From: Streptococcus sanguinis
GTDB taxonomy: Bacteria > Bacillota > Bacilli > Lactobacillales > Streptococcaceae
Length of the DNA: 64,000 bases
Direction of reading: 5' to 3'
NCBI RefSeq assembly: GCF_019929225.1
Contig: NZ_JAHZPA010000001.1
Coordinates: forward strand, 846,240-910,239
Shown: piece by piece, positions 1 to 8,219 of the stretch
Position numbering within the stretch: the first letter of the stretch is position 1
Layout of the letters: the number at the start of each line of letters is the position of its first letter
The notes under the pieces: model-generated
The model's database searches: none
What the model was told of the DNA's origin: nothing
Seen by the model: the letters and a program-made list of their open reading frames with translations, nothing else
Translations under genes and position numbers: made by a program

Positions 1-7
1 AACTTCC

Positions 8-1390
8 TTACTGGACCTCCGGTAGTTGGCGGACATCTACGAAGTGCCCGGCAATAGCTGCCGCTGCTGCCATGGCAGGACTGCAAAGATGGGTTTTAGC
101 ACCAAATCCCTGACGATCCTCAAAGTTCCGATTACTAGTAGAAGCACAGTGAACTCCATCTGGCACCTTGTCTGGATTCATTCCCAGGCACATGGAACAA
201 CCCGGATCGCGCCACTCAAATCCCGCATCCATGAAAATTTTATCCAGTCCCATCTTTTCAGCAGCCCGCTTGACCGGACGAGAGCCTGGTACGACGATAG
301 CTGTTAGATTGGGAGCAATATGCTTGCCCGCGACAAACTTAGCTGCCAGCTGCAAATCGCTGAGTCTGGCATTGGTACAGGAGCCGATAAAGATATAACC
401 CAGCTCAATATCTTCTGCTTTCTTACCCGGTGAGAGGTCCATGTAATTGTAAGCCCGCTCGTCGTTCATATCGCGGATTTCTGGGAAAGCCGCACCGAAC
501 TCTACTCCCATAGAAGGATTGGTTCCCCAAGTCACCATAGGTGCAAGCTGGGAGACATCAATCTCAATGACCTTATCATAGACAGCATCAGGATCACTGA
601 CCAGAGTCTTCCAATCGGCTACCGCCGCCTCAAAGTCCTTTGGAGCGCCCGGCCGCCCTTGAACATAATCATAAGTCTTCTGGTCGGGGTTCATAATGCC
701 CATCTTAGAGCCAAACTCAATGGACATATTGCAGATGGTCATGCGCTCTTCCATGGTCAGATGATCAATCGCATCACCAGCATACTCGACCACATGACCA
801 ACACCAGCGGCCACACCATATCGGGCAATCAGAGCGAGGATAAAGTCCTTGGAATAGACACCTTTAGGTGGCACCCCAGTAAATTTGACCAGCATTTTCT
901 TAGGCTTGACTTGCCAAATGGTCTGCGTGGCAAAGACGTGCTCTACCTCTGAAGTACCGATTCCAAAAGCAATAGCTCCAAAAGCTCCGTGAGTGGCCGT
1001 GTGACTGTCACCACAGACGATGAATTTGCCTGGCTGTGTCTTGCCCGTTTCCGGTCCAACCATATGGACAATACCTTGCAGTTCCGATCCATGAGCCGCA
1101 TGCTCGATGCCAAAATCCTTGACATTCTCAGAAAGTTTATCAATCTGAGCCTTGGAAATCACATCCCGGATATCATAAATATTGACCGTAGGAACATTAT
1201 GATCAAAGGTTCCAAAGGTCAAATCCGGCCGTCTAACTTTGCGTCCTGCATCTCGAAGACCTTGAAAAGCCTGAGGGCTGGTTACTTCATGAATATAATG
1301 CTGATCCACATACATAAGCTGGGGCTGGCCTTCTTCGCCTGTTATCAGATGCCTTTCCCACAGCTTATCAAAAATCGATTTTCCAGCCAT
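8..1390 (-). CDS. leuC: 3-isopropylmalate dehydratase large subunit
   Basis: LeuC, with LeuD, isomerises 2-isopropylmalate to 3-isopropylmalate in the cytoplasm, the second step of leucine synthesis. The 460-residue product has the aconitase-family signatures: [19 protein letters not shown] around residue 125, [12 protein letters not shown] around residue 337 and [11 protein letters not shown] near residue 397; the Cys of the last two motifs are the expected 4Fe-4S ligands. The length is normal for the family. It is the last gene of the leu operon inside the window, and the stop codon sits only 7 bases from the edge, so leuD is expected just outside. It starts one base after the upstream DUF1294 gene ends, which points to translational coupling. 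Identification is by family recognition and is very secure. Confidence 0.97.
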   Translation of the reverse strand: MAGKSIFDKLWERHLITGEEGQPQLMYVDQHYIHEVTSPQAFQGLRDAGRKVRRPDLTFGTFDHNVPTVNIYDIRDVISKAQIDKLSENVKDFGIEHAAHGSELQGIVHMVGPETGKTQPGKFIVCGDSHTATHGAFGAIAFGIGTSEVEHVFATQTIWQVKPKKMLVKFTGVPPKGVYSKDFILALIARYGVAAGVGHVVEYAGDAIDHLTMEERMTICNMSIEFGSKMGIMNPDQKTYDYVQGRPGAPKDFEAAVADWKTLVSDPDAVYDKVIEIDVSQLAPMVTWGTNPSMGVEFGAAFPEIRDMNDERAYNYMDLSPGKKAEDIELGYIFIGSCTNARLSDLQLAAKFVAGKHIAPNLTAIVVPGSRPVKRAAEKMGLDKIFMDAGFEWRDPGCSMCLGMNPDKVPDGVHCASTSNRNFEDRQGFGAKTHLCSPAMAAAAAIAGHFVDVRQLPEVQ

Positions 1391-1391
1391 A

Positions 1392-1658
1392 CTAGCTTCT
1401 CCATATGTAATATAAAATTCCGATTTCCACTATTATTCCGCAAATCCAAGCCAGCCAGAAATAGCATTTTCTGGTCTTGTGGTGAAAGAGTCGACCACCT
1501 AATAAAGCGCCCAAACCTCCGGCTGCCAATGCTGACATCAGCAAAGTCTTCTCTGGAATGCGGTAGTGATTTTTCTTAGCCTTTCGCTTATCCCAGCCAT
1601 AAAGCAGGAAAACGACAAGGTTCCATAGCAGGCAAATACCTGTTAGTATCCATTTCAT
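1392..1658 (-). CDS. DUF1294 family small membrane protein in the leu operon
   Basis: This 88-residue protein has a hydrophobic start ([22 protein letters not shown]), a basic loop rich in Lys and Arg, then two further hydrophobic stretches, ending in YYIWRS. The pattern WDKRKAKK followed by RIPE and GGLGALLGG is typical of the DUF1294 family of small integral membrane proteins, whose function is unknown. The gene overlaps the leuB stop by 4 bases and touches leuC, so it must be co-translated within the leucine operon. Its place between leuB and leuC suggests some link to leucine metabolism or simply a passenger gene; nothing in the sequence shows a catalytic site. Confidence 0.85.
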   Translation of the reverse strand: MKWILTGICLLWNLVVFLLYGWDKRKAKKNHYRIPEKTLLMSALAAGGLGALLGGRLFHHKTRKCYFWLAWICGIIVEIGILYYIWRS

Positions 1659-2692
1659 AAGTTATTGATAATGGCCTCCGTCGTTTGAGCTATTGTCGAC
1701 TGACCGCCAAGATCTCGCGTTAAAATCCCTTTAGCCAAAGTCTTCTCCACTGCTGCTTCAATCGCCTCTGCAGCTTCAAGCTCTGCAAAACTATCCCGCA
1801 GCATCATGGCTACAGAAAGGATCATACTGATAGGGTTGGCAATGCCTTGCCCTGCAATATCTGGAGCCGAGCCGTGAATAGGCTCATAAAGACTTGGTCC
1901 AGTAGCCGAATGACTAGCTGATGGCATAACTCCCAGCGTCCCTGATAGGACACTGGACTCGTCAGATAGAATATCCCCAAAGAGATTTTCCGTTACCACA
2001 ACATCAAACTTAGCAGGATTGGTAATCATGAGCATCGCAGCGCTGTCCACCAGCTGGTGCTCCAAGGTCACATCTGGATAATCCTTGGCCACCTCATCTG
2101 CTACTCTGCGCCAGAGTTTGGATGTTGCTAGTACATTTTGCTTATCAATACTGGTCACGCGCTTTCTGCGACCACGCGCAATGTCAAAAGCCTTACGGAC
2201 AATTCGCTCCACCTCTTCGTAGCTGTAGTCATTGATATCACGCGCAGATCTGTCCTCCAAAATATGCTCGCCAAAGTAAATCCCACCAGTCAGCTCACGC
2301 ACGACCACGAAATCCACACCAGCAATTCTTTCAGCTTTCAAAGGCGACAAATGCTTAAGAGCATCGAAAATCTTAACTGGACGGATATTGGCATAGAGTT
2401 CAAGCTCCTTCCGCAGAGCAAGCAATCCTTGCTCCGGTCGAACTGGGGCATTATCATACTGGGGACTGCCGATAGCTGCTAGGAGAATAGCATCCGCCTC
2501 CTTGGCCGCTTCTAGAGTTGACTGAGGGAGAGGATGACCTTCCGCATCAATACCAGCACCCCCAAAAGCTTTCTCCGTGATATGATAAGCAAAACCGAAC
2601 TTGTCCGCAACAGCAGCCAGTACTTGGAGACCAGCTTCCATGATTTCTGGACCGATACCGTCACCCGCCAGAGCTACAATTTCTTTTGTCAT
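1655..2692 (-). CDS. leuB: 3-isopropylmalate dehydrogenase
   Basis: LeuB oxidises and decarboxylates 3-isopropylmalate to 4-methyl-2-oxopentanoate using NAD+. The 345-residue protein opens with IVALAGDGIGPEI, carries VVRELTGGIYFGE around residue 131, the catalytic Lys in SIDKQNVL near residue 185, and the metal/substrate site VTENLFGDILSDE near residue 233, all characteristic of isopropylmalate dehydrogenases. EPIHGSAPDIAGQGIANP near residue 270 is the NAD-binding part. It follows leuA by 12 bases and overlaps the DUF1294 gene, so it is the second gene of the operon under the leucine attenuator. Confidence 0.97.
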   Translation of the reverse strand: MTKEIVALAGDGIGPEIMEAGLQVLAAVADKFGFAYHITEKAFGGAGIDAEGHPLPQSTLEAAKEADAILLAAIGSPQYDNAPVRPEQGLLALRKELELYANIRPVKIFDALKHLSPLKAERIAGVDFVVVRELTGGIYFGEHILEDRSARDINDYSYEEVERIVRKAFDIARGRRKRVTSIDKQNVLATSKLWRRVADEVAKDYPDVTLEHQLVDSAAMLMITNPAKFDVVVTENLFGDILSDESSVLSGTLGVMPSASHSATGPSLYEPIHGSAPDIAGQGIANPISMILSVAMMLRDSFAELEAAEAIEAAVEKTLAKGILTRDLGGQSTIAQTTEAIINNL

Positions 2693-2704
2693 AGTCGCTT
2701 CCTT

Positions 2705-4273
2705 CTAATTACTTGCAGGCAGATCGCGGTAGGATACCTGGTGGCCGATTTCACCCGCATTTTCCTTTTGCACAAAGGTGTTGGCATGGATATAGGCAAT
2801 GGCGCTGGCCTTAAGAACATCAAAGTCAATACCAGAGGAGTTGAAAATTGTATCTGTATCCGTATTTTCAACAGCTACCAAGACGCGAGCCTGAGAGTCA
2901 ATACCATCCGTCACCGCCTCGATGTTATAAGATAAAAGCTGAACAGACTGGTTAAAGAATTGGTCAATGGCATTAAAGATAGCTTCAACGCTTCCTTTAC
3001 CTTCTGCCACACAGCTAACCGTCTCGCCGTCACCATTAACCAGCTGCACATCCGCTGTGATGGTATGGTCGTCATTGGTCGTCAACTGCAGATCATCAAA
3101 GTGGAAGCCTTCAGGATTTTCGACAGTCGTTCCGGCAATCAGAGCCCGAATGTCAGCGTCTGTGACTTCATTTTTCTTATCAGCCAAGACCTTAAACTTA
3201 GCAAAGAGATCATTAATTTCAGATTCTGCAAAGTCCAGAGCCAATTCTTTGAGTTTTTCGACAAAGGCATGGCGGCCAGACAGCTTGCCAAGCGGTAGTG
3301 AATTGCTCTTGACTCCAACCAGCTCAGGTGTGATGATTTCATAGGTCAGTGGATTCTTAAGAACGCCATCCTGATGGATACCGGACTCATGAGAGAAGGC
3401 ATTGCCACCAACGACTGCCTTGTTCTTAGGCACTGGAATACCTGAGAAGCGGGATACCAGCTCAGAAGTGTTAATAGTTTCATTAAGGACGACATCCGAC
3501 TCAACCTGATAGTAGTCCTGACGAATTTCTAAGGCAACTGCTACTTCTTCCAATGCTACATTTCCAGCCCGCTCACCGATTCCATTGATAGTTCCCTGAA
3601 CACGACCAGCACCGTGCTTGATAGCCGTCAAAGTATTGGCTGTTGCCATACCAAGGTCATCATGACAATGAACACCAAATACCACCTTATGATCAGAAGT
3701 CACATTTGCCACTAGGTAGTCGAAAATATTTGCAAACTCTTCCGGAGTAGTAAAGCCGACTGTATCTGGAATATTGATATAAGTCGCACCTGCATCAACC
3801 GCTGTTTGTACCACCTGAAAAAGGAAATCTAGCTCTGTTCTTGTTGCATCCTCTGGTGAAAACTCGACTATATCGAACTTGGAGCGCGCGTAGGAGACAT
3901 GCTCTTTCACAGCTTCTAAAATCTCTTCCTTGGACTTTTTCAGCTTGAACTCTCTGTGAATAGGACTGGTCGCAATGAAGACATGAATCTGTGGATGCTT
4001 GGCATCCTTGAGCGCCTCGTAGCAGGCATCAATGTCAGATTTAACCGAACGCGCCAGACCAGTGACGGAAGCTTTAGTGATGACTTTAGCAATCTCCTGC
4101 ACCGCCGCAAAAGAATCTGGACTCGCAGCAGGGAAACCGGCTTCAATGACTGAAATCCCCCACTTCTCTAACTGCTTGGCAATAGCCACCTTTTCCTTGA
4201 TAGAGAAATTCACTCCTGGTGTCTGCTCGCCATCCCGGAGGCTGGTATCAAAAAACTCAACTTTGCGTGTCAT
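2705..4273 (-). CDS. leuA: 2-isopropylmalate synthase
   Basis: LeuA condenses acetyl-CoA with 2-oxoisovalerate, the committed step of leucine synthesis, and is normally feedback-inhibited by leucine. The 522-residue product has FFDTSLRDGEQTPGVNFS at the N-terminus, the metal-binding HCHDDLGMATAN near residue 202 and GAGRVQGTINGIGERAGN downstream; the C-terminal third is the usual regulatory domain (YNIEAVTDGIDSQARVLV). I start it at 4273, where AAAAGGAGTTGTCT precedes ATG; the same frame stays open for 50 more codons to 4423, but the family begins at MTRKVEFFDTSLRD. It is the first structural gene after the attenuator at 4461-4595. Confidence 0.96.
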   Translation of the reverse strand: MTRKVEFFDTSLRDGEQTPGVNFSIKEKVAIAKQLEKWGISVIEAGFPAASPDSFAAVQEIAKVITKASVTGLARSVKSDIDACYEALKDAKHPQIHVFIATSPIHREFKLKKSKEEILEAVKEHVSYARSKFDIVEFSPEDATRTELDFLFQVVQTAVDAGATYINIPDTVGFTTPEEFANIFDYLVANVTSDHKVVFGVHCHDDLGMATANTLTAIKHGAGRVQGTINGIGERAGNVALEEVAVALEIRQDYYQVESDVVLNETINTSELVSRFSGIPVPKNKAVVGGNAFSHESGIHQDGVLKNPLTYEIITPELVGVKSNSLPLGKLSGRHAFVEKLKELALDFAESEINDLFAKFKVLADKKNEVTDADIRALIAGTTVENPEGFHFDDLQLTTNDDHTITADVQLVNGDGETVSCVAEGKGSVEAIFNAIDQFFNQSVQLLSYNIEAVTDGIDSQARVLVAVENTDTDTIFNSSGIDFDVLKASAIAYIHANTFVQKENAGEIGHQVSYRDLPASN

Positions 4274-4460
4274 AGACAACTCCTTTTCTAAGATACATAG
4301 ACCATTTAGGAAAAACTCTTCCCCAACTTCTAGGTCGTGTTCAATGACTGAGACGGTATGAGACAAATTGATTTCAGAAAAATCAAGATGCATTCCCACT
4401 CCCGTCGCTCCTTTAGAAACCATTTCTTCCTCATCAGAGCTTGAGGTAAGATAGGTGAAA

Positions 4461-4494
4461 TAAAAAACATCTCACTTGAGGAACAAGCGAGATG
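4461..4494 (-). terminator. Leucine operon attenuator terminator
   Basis: On the minus strand an 11-bp hairpin (CATCTCGCTTG, loop TTCCT, CAAGTGAGATG; one G-U pair) is followed at once by TTTTTTATTT. It lies between the Leu-rich leader peptide and leuA. Its 5' arm (4484-4492) can pair instead with CAAGCGGGA at 4504-4512, which would be an antiterminator. The stretch 4525-4548 forms a third hairpin (GGGCTAGTGC, AAAA, GCATTAGTCC) that overlaps the leader stop codon and looks like the pause hairpin. Confidence 0.88.
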
Positions 4495-4541
4495 TTGATT
4501 TACTCCCGCTTGGTAAGCCAAACAGGACTAATGCTTTTGCA

Positions 4542-4595
4542 CTAGCCCGAGTAACGCAACAACAAAGCAAAGTTTGAAGATTGGGTTGACTTCAT
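4542..4595 (-). CDS. leuL: Leucine leader peptide (attenuator)
   Basis: A 17-codon reading frame encodes MKSTQSSNFALLLRYSG and then TAG. The ATG is preceded by AAAAAGGAGTTAGTCAAAC, a strong ribosome binding site. Three consecutive TTG Leu codons sit near the end, followed by the pause, antiterminator and terminator hairpins described at 4461-4494. This is the arrangement of classical amino-acid attenuation: scarcity of charged Leu-tRNA would stall the ribosome on the Leu codons and favour the antiterminator. Function is inferred from the layout; it is too short for homology to help. Confidence 0.85.
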   Translation of the reverse strand: MKSTQSSNFALLLRYSG

Positions 4596-4637
4596 GTTTG
4601 ACTAACTCCTTTTTGAGATGGTTTCTTATTGTTTAGT

Positions 4638-4666
4638 ATTTTAACACAGTATCATAAACCTGTCAA
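4638..4666 (-). promoter_or_regulatory. leu operon promoter
   Basis: TTGACA at 4661-4666 and TAAAAT at 4638-4643 are separated by exactly 17 bases on the minus strand, a near-consensus SigA promoter. Transcription would start near 4631, about 35 bases before the leader peptide ATG. There is no other candidate between here and leuA. The rest of the stretch 4667-4792 holds only a weak hairpin (about 4746-4770, followed by TTTTTC on the minus strand) that may terminate the upstream module. Confidence 0.85.
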
Positions 4667-4792
4667 GAAAAAGTCGATATTTTCTGAAAATTTTTAATAT
4701 GCTGGATTATTTTTGAGGAGATTAGCAAAAATAAGAGAAAGAAAAAGAAGCAGGGTAAGTCTCACTTCTTCCAATTTTCTTAGTATTTTGAT

Positions 4793-5104
4793 TCATTTAC
4801 TCACTTCATCCAGCTTATTCTGAAAGCGTCTGTTCTCCTGATAGCGAGCTTCTAGAACATCGTCTATGCGCCTTTTGTATTGCTGATGGTATTGATCCAG
4901 ATTATCCTCTATTTGAAAAATATAAGGTTGAACCGCTGTCAAAGGAACCTCTCTACATGCATAAGAAATCGCATCTAAGAGTTTGTTCGTCTCTCTGTCA
5001 AACTTATAGTAGTATGTATCTAAGTCTGTCTCTGCTCGATCAAACTCACGCATTTTTAGAGCATGTTCATCTTCCAGTTCCTGAAGCTTCTTTTTATTCA
5101 GCAT
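4793..5104 (-). CDS. DUF3958-type small helical T7SS partner (module 1)
   Basis: The 103-residue protein is almost entirely charged alpha-helix with heptad-like spacing (LEDEHALKMREFDRAETDLD; YHQQYKRRIDDVLEARYQEN) and has no signal peptide or membrane segment. It resembles the DUF3958 family found beside LXG-type effectors of Gram-positive type VII secretion. It is the last gene of module 1, 11 bases after the TIGR04197-like gene, and has a counterpart at 25595-25921. By analogy with the Lap/Tla partners it probably binds the helical export domain of the lipase toxin and helps present it to the secretion channel. Family naming rests on pattern and context, not on a search. Confidence 0.7.
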   Translation of the reverse strand: MLNKKKLQELEDEHALKMREFDRAETDLDTYYYKFDRETNKLLDAISYACREVPLTAVQPYIFQIEDNLDQYHQQYKRRIDDVLEARYQENRRFQNKLDEVSK

Positions 5105-5115
5105 TGCCTCACCTC

Positions 5116-5430
5116 CTAACCCTTAATCGGGCTATCCAAAGAAGGCATCTGCATCGTCTGAGTTAGATGAGTTTCAGCAGCTTGCGCTGCCTTACCTTCA
5201 AATCCACCCTGAATGTTTTTAACATAGTTAGTAGAAGCATAATTTTTCATATCCAAAGCCGCCGCCTGTAGCTGAGTTGCTAACTCCGCTCCTTTAGCAA
5301 GAATAAGCTGCTCTTTGGCTGCTATCAAAGCCTTGATAGCTTGCCGCTCCTGCTCTTTCATCTTTTCTTTAAACTGTTTTGCCAACTCCGCTTTAGTTAT
5401 GAGGGCATCATCATTTACTATCAGAACCAT
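5116..5430 (-). CDS. TIGR04197-type T7SS effector partner (module 1)
   Basis: This 104-residue helical protein has a Lys/Gln/Ala-rich middle (KMKEQERQAIKALIAAKEQL) and a C-terminal stretch FEGKAAQAAETHLTQT that fits the WXG100-like TIGR04197 group of small T7SS-associated proteins. It has no signal peptide. The start at 5430 is supported by GGAGGGG 6 bases upstream and overlaps the end of the lipase gene by 20 bases, so translation is coupled to the toxin. The paralogue in module 2 is at 25930-26226. The likely role is a secretion partner of the lipase, inferred from position and size. Confidence 0.7.
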   Translation of the reverse strand: MVLIVNDDALITKAELAKQFKEKMKEQERQAIKALIAAKEQLILAKGAELATQLQAAALDMKNYASTNYVKNIQGGFEGKAAQAAETHLTQTMQMPSLDSPIKG

Positions 5431-7126
5431 TCTTACCCCTCCATGTTCCTTTTACATCTGCCAAGAGATTATTGAAATCCTCAGCTTGCTGAGTATCGAC
5501 TGCTGCAAAATCTCCACTAGCTCTAACCAAAGTCATTCCCAACTGTTCAATCTCTGTCATAAAGCCTTTTGCAGATGTCTCTGTGTTGCTTTCAATCGTA
5601 TCATCCCAAAAACGAGAAACATTAAAATCAGCCAATAAACTCGCTACCTCTGTACCACTCAGATAGGTCACCATTCCCATCGCCTCTGTACTCGTATCCT
5701 TTACTGTATTTTGGACAAATTCTTTGGCATCCGACAATAAGGTTTGGACATGCTTAACTTTATCTTCCATTTCAAAGATAGCCAGCTGTGCTGCAGTCTG
5801 AAGGAGACGAGCACGAACCAAAATTCTATCTTCTCCTGTAAGATTGCCATTTCCCAACTGTTCCTGATAGCGAGTAATAGCTTCACGATCCCAAGCCATA
5901 GATTCCAAGCGAGCAACCCTAATAATTTCCTTGTATTCTGTCTCAAATTGATGATAGAAGGCATACCCCAAAACAGCCCTATCAGGAAGATCTCCTTTCA
6001 TTAGAGAATTGAATATATTTGAAGCGGTTTCTTCATCAACTCCCAGTTTTCGAAGAGCATCCAGAGTTTTAGCAATTAGACGAGCTAGCTTTTCACCCGC
6101 TCTCAGCAGTTCTGGATGATAATCAGCAGAAGCGGTCAAAAAAGAACCTTTACCGTCTCCCTGAAAAACACCAAAATCATGGGCACTCTCAGAATCGAAA
6201 CTCTGGGTATAGTATAAGGGAACCACAATATTAACTTTACCAACAGGTCCACCTTCACCTCTTACATGATATTGCTCACCGTCCTCAGGTAAATGAGCAA
6301 TTGTATATTCTCTATTAAGCATACTCACCATGTCAAAGGGATTGACATAATATTCAATTTTTTTACCTATGGCTTTGATTTGATCGGGAGTTAATCCCAT
6401 TTTTAAAAGGCTTTTGGTAGTATCCGGACCATCAAAGAGGACCACTCTTCCAATCTTATCTAAATCATTACTGCTCAATCCAGCTATTCCTTGAACCGTC
6501 ACCATGGTCCCTAGCGAATGTGCTGAAAGATCCATTGTTGCATTAGGCGCTTTCTCTCTCATTTCTTGGATACGAGTTTTCATGGCCTCGGTTGCCAAAG
6601 GAGCTTGTGGAATATGGATGTGATTAAACGCAAACTGAGCGTCATTATCTATCCAATCATTCAAATTTAGTGCTTTGATGCCCCGCTCAAGTATCTTATC
6701 TAAGTTAAAACCATCGCTACCTCGAATAGCCATATAAGTTTTCTTGGTATCTTTTCCCAACGTCGGCGTATCCGTTAAAAAATAAGAATTAAAGCCCGCT
6801 TTTTCGTCAGTCATTAACCCCTTTTGATAGCTGTCTACAATACGTGGCTCACGTCTCATACCGTTCGTATCAGGTACTGGTACGGTGGTAATTTTATTGA
6901 CATCGTGCAAATCAGAATCAGGTTGTAAATAGACCCTGCCATCATAAGGAAGATTCTTACCTCCAGGGGTGATTTCTTCATCATAAATTACTTCTTTTGA
7001 GAAATCAAATACTTTTACTTTGGTTGAGTTATTTTTAGGTGGAAAATTATTAGGACGACCAGTATAAGCCGACTGCGCTAAATCTCCATAAAAATTATCA
7101 AAAGTTTTTAAATTACTATTACTCAT
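5411..7126 (-). CDS. Reverse-architecture T7SS lipase toxin (module 1)
   Basis: The 571-residue protein has an alpha/beta-hydrolase lipase domain in the first ~330 residues and a helical domain after that. The nucleophile motif is DLSAHSLGTMV (Ser204), matching GxSxG with Ala in the first position; Asp265 (VNPFDMVSM) and His316 (ESAHDFGVF) are candidate triad partners. There is no signal peptide. The helical C-terminus (about 425-571) aligns by eye with the end of the module 2 lipase (LSGTEVASLLADF, then WDDTIESNTETSAKGFM). Catalytic domain first and export domain last is the order of staphylococcal TslA. I chose the ATG at 7126, which overlaps the immunity gene stop by 8 bases; 7141 is an alternative. 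It probably hydrolyses membrane lipids of competitors; that is inference. Confidence 0.75.
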   Translation of the reverse strand: MSNSNLKTFDNFYGDLAQSAYTGRPNNFPPKNNSTKVKVFDFSKEVIYDEEITPGGKNLPYDGRVYLQPDSDLHDVNKITTVPVPDTNGMRREPRIVDSYQKGLMTDEKAGFNSYFLTDTPTLGKDTKKTYMAIRGSDGFNLDKILERGIKALNLNDWIDNDAQFAFNHIHIPQAPLATEAMKTRIQEMREKAPNATMDLSAHSLGTMVTVQGIAGLSSNDLDKIGRVVLFDGPDTTKSLLKMGLTPDQIKAIGKKIEYYVNPFDMVSMLNREYTIAHLPEDGEQYHVRGEGGPVGKVNIVVPLYYTQSFDSESAHDFGVFQGDGKGSFLTASADYHPELLRAGEKLARLIAKTLDALRKLGVDEETASNIFNSLMKGDLPDRAVLGYAFYHQFETEYKEIIRVARLESMAWDREAITRYQEQLGNGNLTGEDRILVRARLLQTAAQLAIFEMEDKVKHVQTLLSDAKEFVQNTVKDTSTEAMGMVTYLSGTEVASLLADFNVSRFWDDTIESNTETSAKGFMTEIEQLGMTLVRASGDFAAVDTQQAEDFNNLLADVKGTWRGKNGSDSK

Positions 7127-7553
7127 AAATATCCCATACATTGCCTTTCAAGACTCTTATCGGTTGCATTTCAGAAATTCTCTTAATATCAGGAATACTG
7201 TTTCTATTATGTTCTAGCGGGAAACCCAGAGTAAATTCAGAATCTTCAATATTATTAATTCTTCCGCTTAAAGTTAGTATATTCCCCCCACCTTGAGGAG
7301 TTCCGTTACCTATATCCTCAATTGTCAAACTACCCCAGTCAAACTGAACACTTTTAACTTTAGGATTTCTGGATTTAACAAATTCAGCCATTTCTTCTTC
7401 ATGCTTTTTTAAATAAGCTAGCTGTTTCTCTTTTGGACTTCTCAAATCGAAAGTCTCATCTGTGAATAAACTTTTGTTTTGAACTGTCATAATCGTCCCT
7501 CCTATGACTAGAGTGGTTGCTATCGCAAGAATAGCTAATCTATTTTTTTTCAT
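7119..7553 (-). CDS. Membrane-anchored immunity-like protein (module 1, toxin-proximal copy)
   Basis: The 144-residue protein has an N-terminal signal-anchor (about residues 5-25, AILAIATTLVIGGTIMTV) without a lipobox Cys, so the rest should face outside. The soluble part begins SLFTDETFDLRSPKEKQLAY and shares most of its first 80 residues with the copy at 7693-8136, including IGNGTPQGGGN. Its stop overlaps the lipase start, the usual layout for a cognate immunity gene. Outward-facing immunity fits a toxin that attacks the cell surface membrane. It has an extended -10 promoter of its own (TGATATAAT at 7588-7596). The role is inferred from position. Confidence 0.65.
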   Translation of the reverse strand: MKKNRLAILAIATTLVIGGTIMTVQNKSLFTDETFDLRSPKEKQLAYLKKHEEEMAEFVKSRNPKVKSVQFDWGSLTIEDIGNGTPQGGGNILTLSGRINNIEDSEFTLGFPLEHNRNSIPDIKRISEMQPIRVLKGNVWDIYE

Positions 7554-7587
7554 TATTTATCCTCCAAAGTAAAGAGAAGTTACTATT

Positions 7588-7596
7588 ATTATATCA
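7588..7596 (-). promoter_or_regulatory. Extended -10 promoter before immunity gene 7119-7553
   Basis: TGATATAAT on the minus strand is a perfect extended -10 element; no good -35 is needed or visible. It would start transcripts near 7580, about 25 bases before the GGAGG ribosome site of the immunity gene, so immunity and toxin can be expressed without the upstream copy. Confidence 0.55.
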
Positions 7597-7653
7597 TGAA
7601 TGCATTAAAAAATAATTTTGAAAAGTATTCCGTAAAATATGAAATTTACAAAC

Positions 7654-7698
7654 TGCGCTAAATTTGCGTAGAAATTATGAAAGTTTTTTAAATTACTC
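7654..7698 (-). pseudogene. Remnant of a lost lipase toxin start (module 1)
   Basis: Directly after the stop of the upstream immunity gene (7693-8136) the minus strand reads, in the toxin frame, SNLKNFHNFYANLAQ. The intact toxin begins MSNSNLKTFDNFYGDLAQ at the same position relative to its own immunity gene. Eleven of fifteen residues match and the surrounding DNA aligns too, but the ATG is gone and the frame is lost after the match. I read this as the 5' stub of a second toxin gene that was deleted. Confidence 0.7.
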
Positions 7699-8136
7699 TT
7701 CGCCAAATCCTCTTCCTCCTACACGAAGCGGACTCCCACTTCCAATTCCTTCAATAAAATCTTCTTTATTGTTCTTTCCATCTTTTATGTAAACCAAAAC
7801 ACTCCAACTTGAATCTTTGATATGATTAAAACCACCAAAAACTCGAATAACATTACCTTCACCCTGCGGTGTTCCATTTCCTATTTCTTCCCAACGTGTT
7901 TCTTCCCAAGCAATTTGAACAGACTCCACTTTAGGATTTAAAGACTTCACAAAATCTTCTATTTCTTTTTTATGCTCCTTCAAATAAGCTAGTTGTTTCT
8001 CTCTTGGACTTCTTAAATCGAAAATTCCATCTGTGAATAAACTTTTGTTTTGAGCTGTCAGAATCGTTCCTCCAATAATCAGAGTAACGGTTAGCGCTAC
8101 GATTGATAGAGTAGCTATTTTGCTTTTTTTCATCAT
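7693..8136 (-). CDS. Membrane-anchored immunity-like protein (module 1, orphan copy)
   Basis: This 147-residue paralogue of the gene at 7119-7553 has the same plan: a signal-anchor (about residues 8-27), then SLFTDGIFDLRSPREKQLAY and IGNGTPQGEGN. The last 50 residues diverge strongly, which is where toxin specificity might lie. No intact toxin follows it; instead there is a 15-codon stub resembling the lipase start (7654-7698). It is therefore probably an orphan immunity gene. The start is ambiguous between two adjacent ATG codons; the ribosome site (AAGAG) is weak. Function is inferred from the paralogue and context. Confidence 0.6.
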   Translation of the reverse strand: MMKKSKIATLSIVALTVTLIIGGTILTAQNKSLFTDGIFDLRSPREKQLAYLKEHKKEIEDFVKSLNPKVESVQIAWEETRWEEIGNGTPQGEGNVIRVFGGFNHIKDSSWSVLVYIKDGKNNKEDFIEGIGSGSPLRVGGRGFGEE

Positions 8137-8219
8137 TTTCTCTTATATTTCTACTACTTTCTATGAATTTCACAATATCACTTCTTAAGTCACTTCATTT
8201 CTAAGAAAAATATATATAC

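Noticed and set aside
989..1579. Long plus-strand open frame opposite leuC and the DUF1294 gene
   Set aside because: It is antisense to well-supported genes and has no recognisable product or ribosome site.
4330..4521. 63-codon minus-strand frame across the leu attenuator
   Set aside because: It runs through the terminator hairpin and has no ribosome site; the leader peptide and leuA explain the region better.
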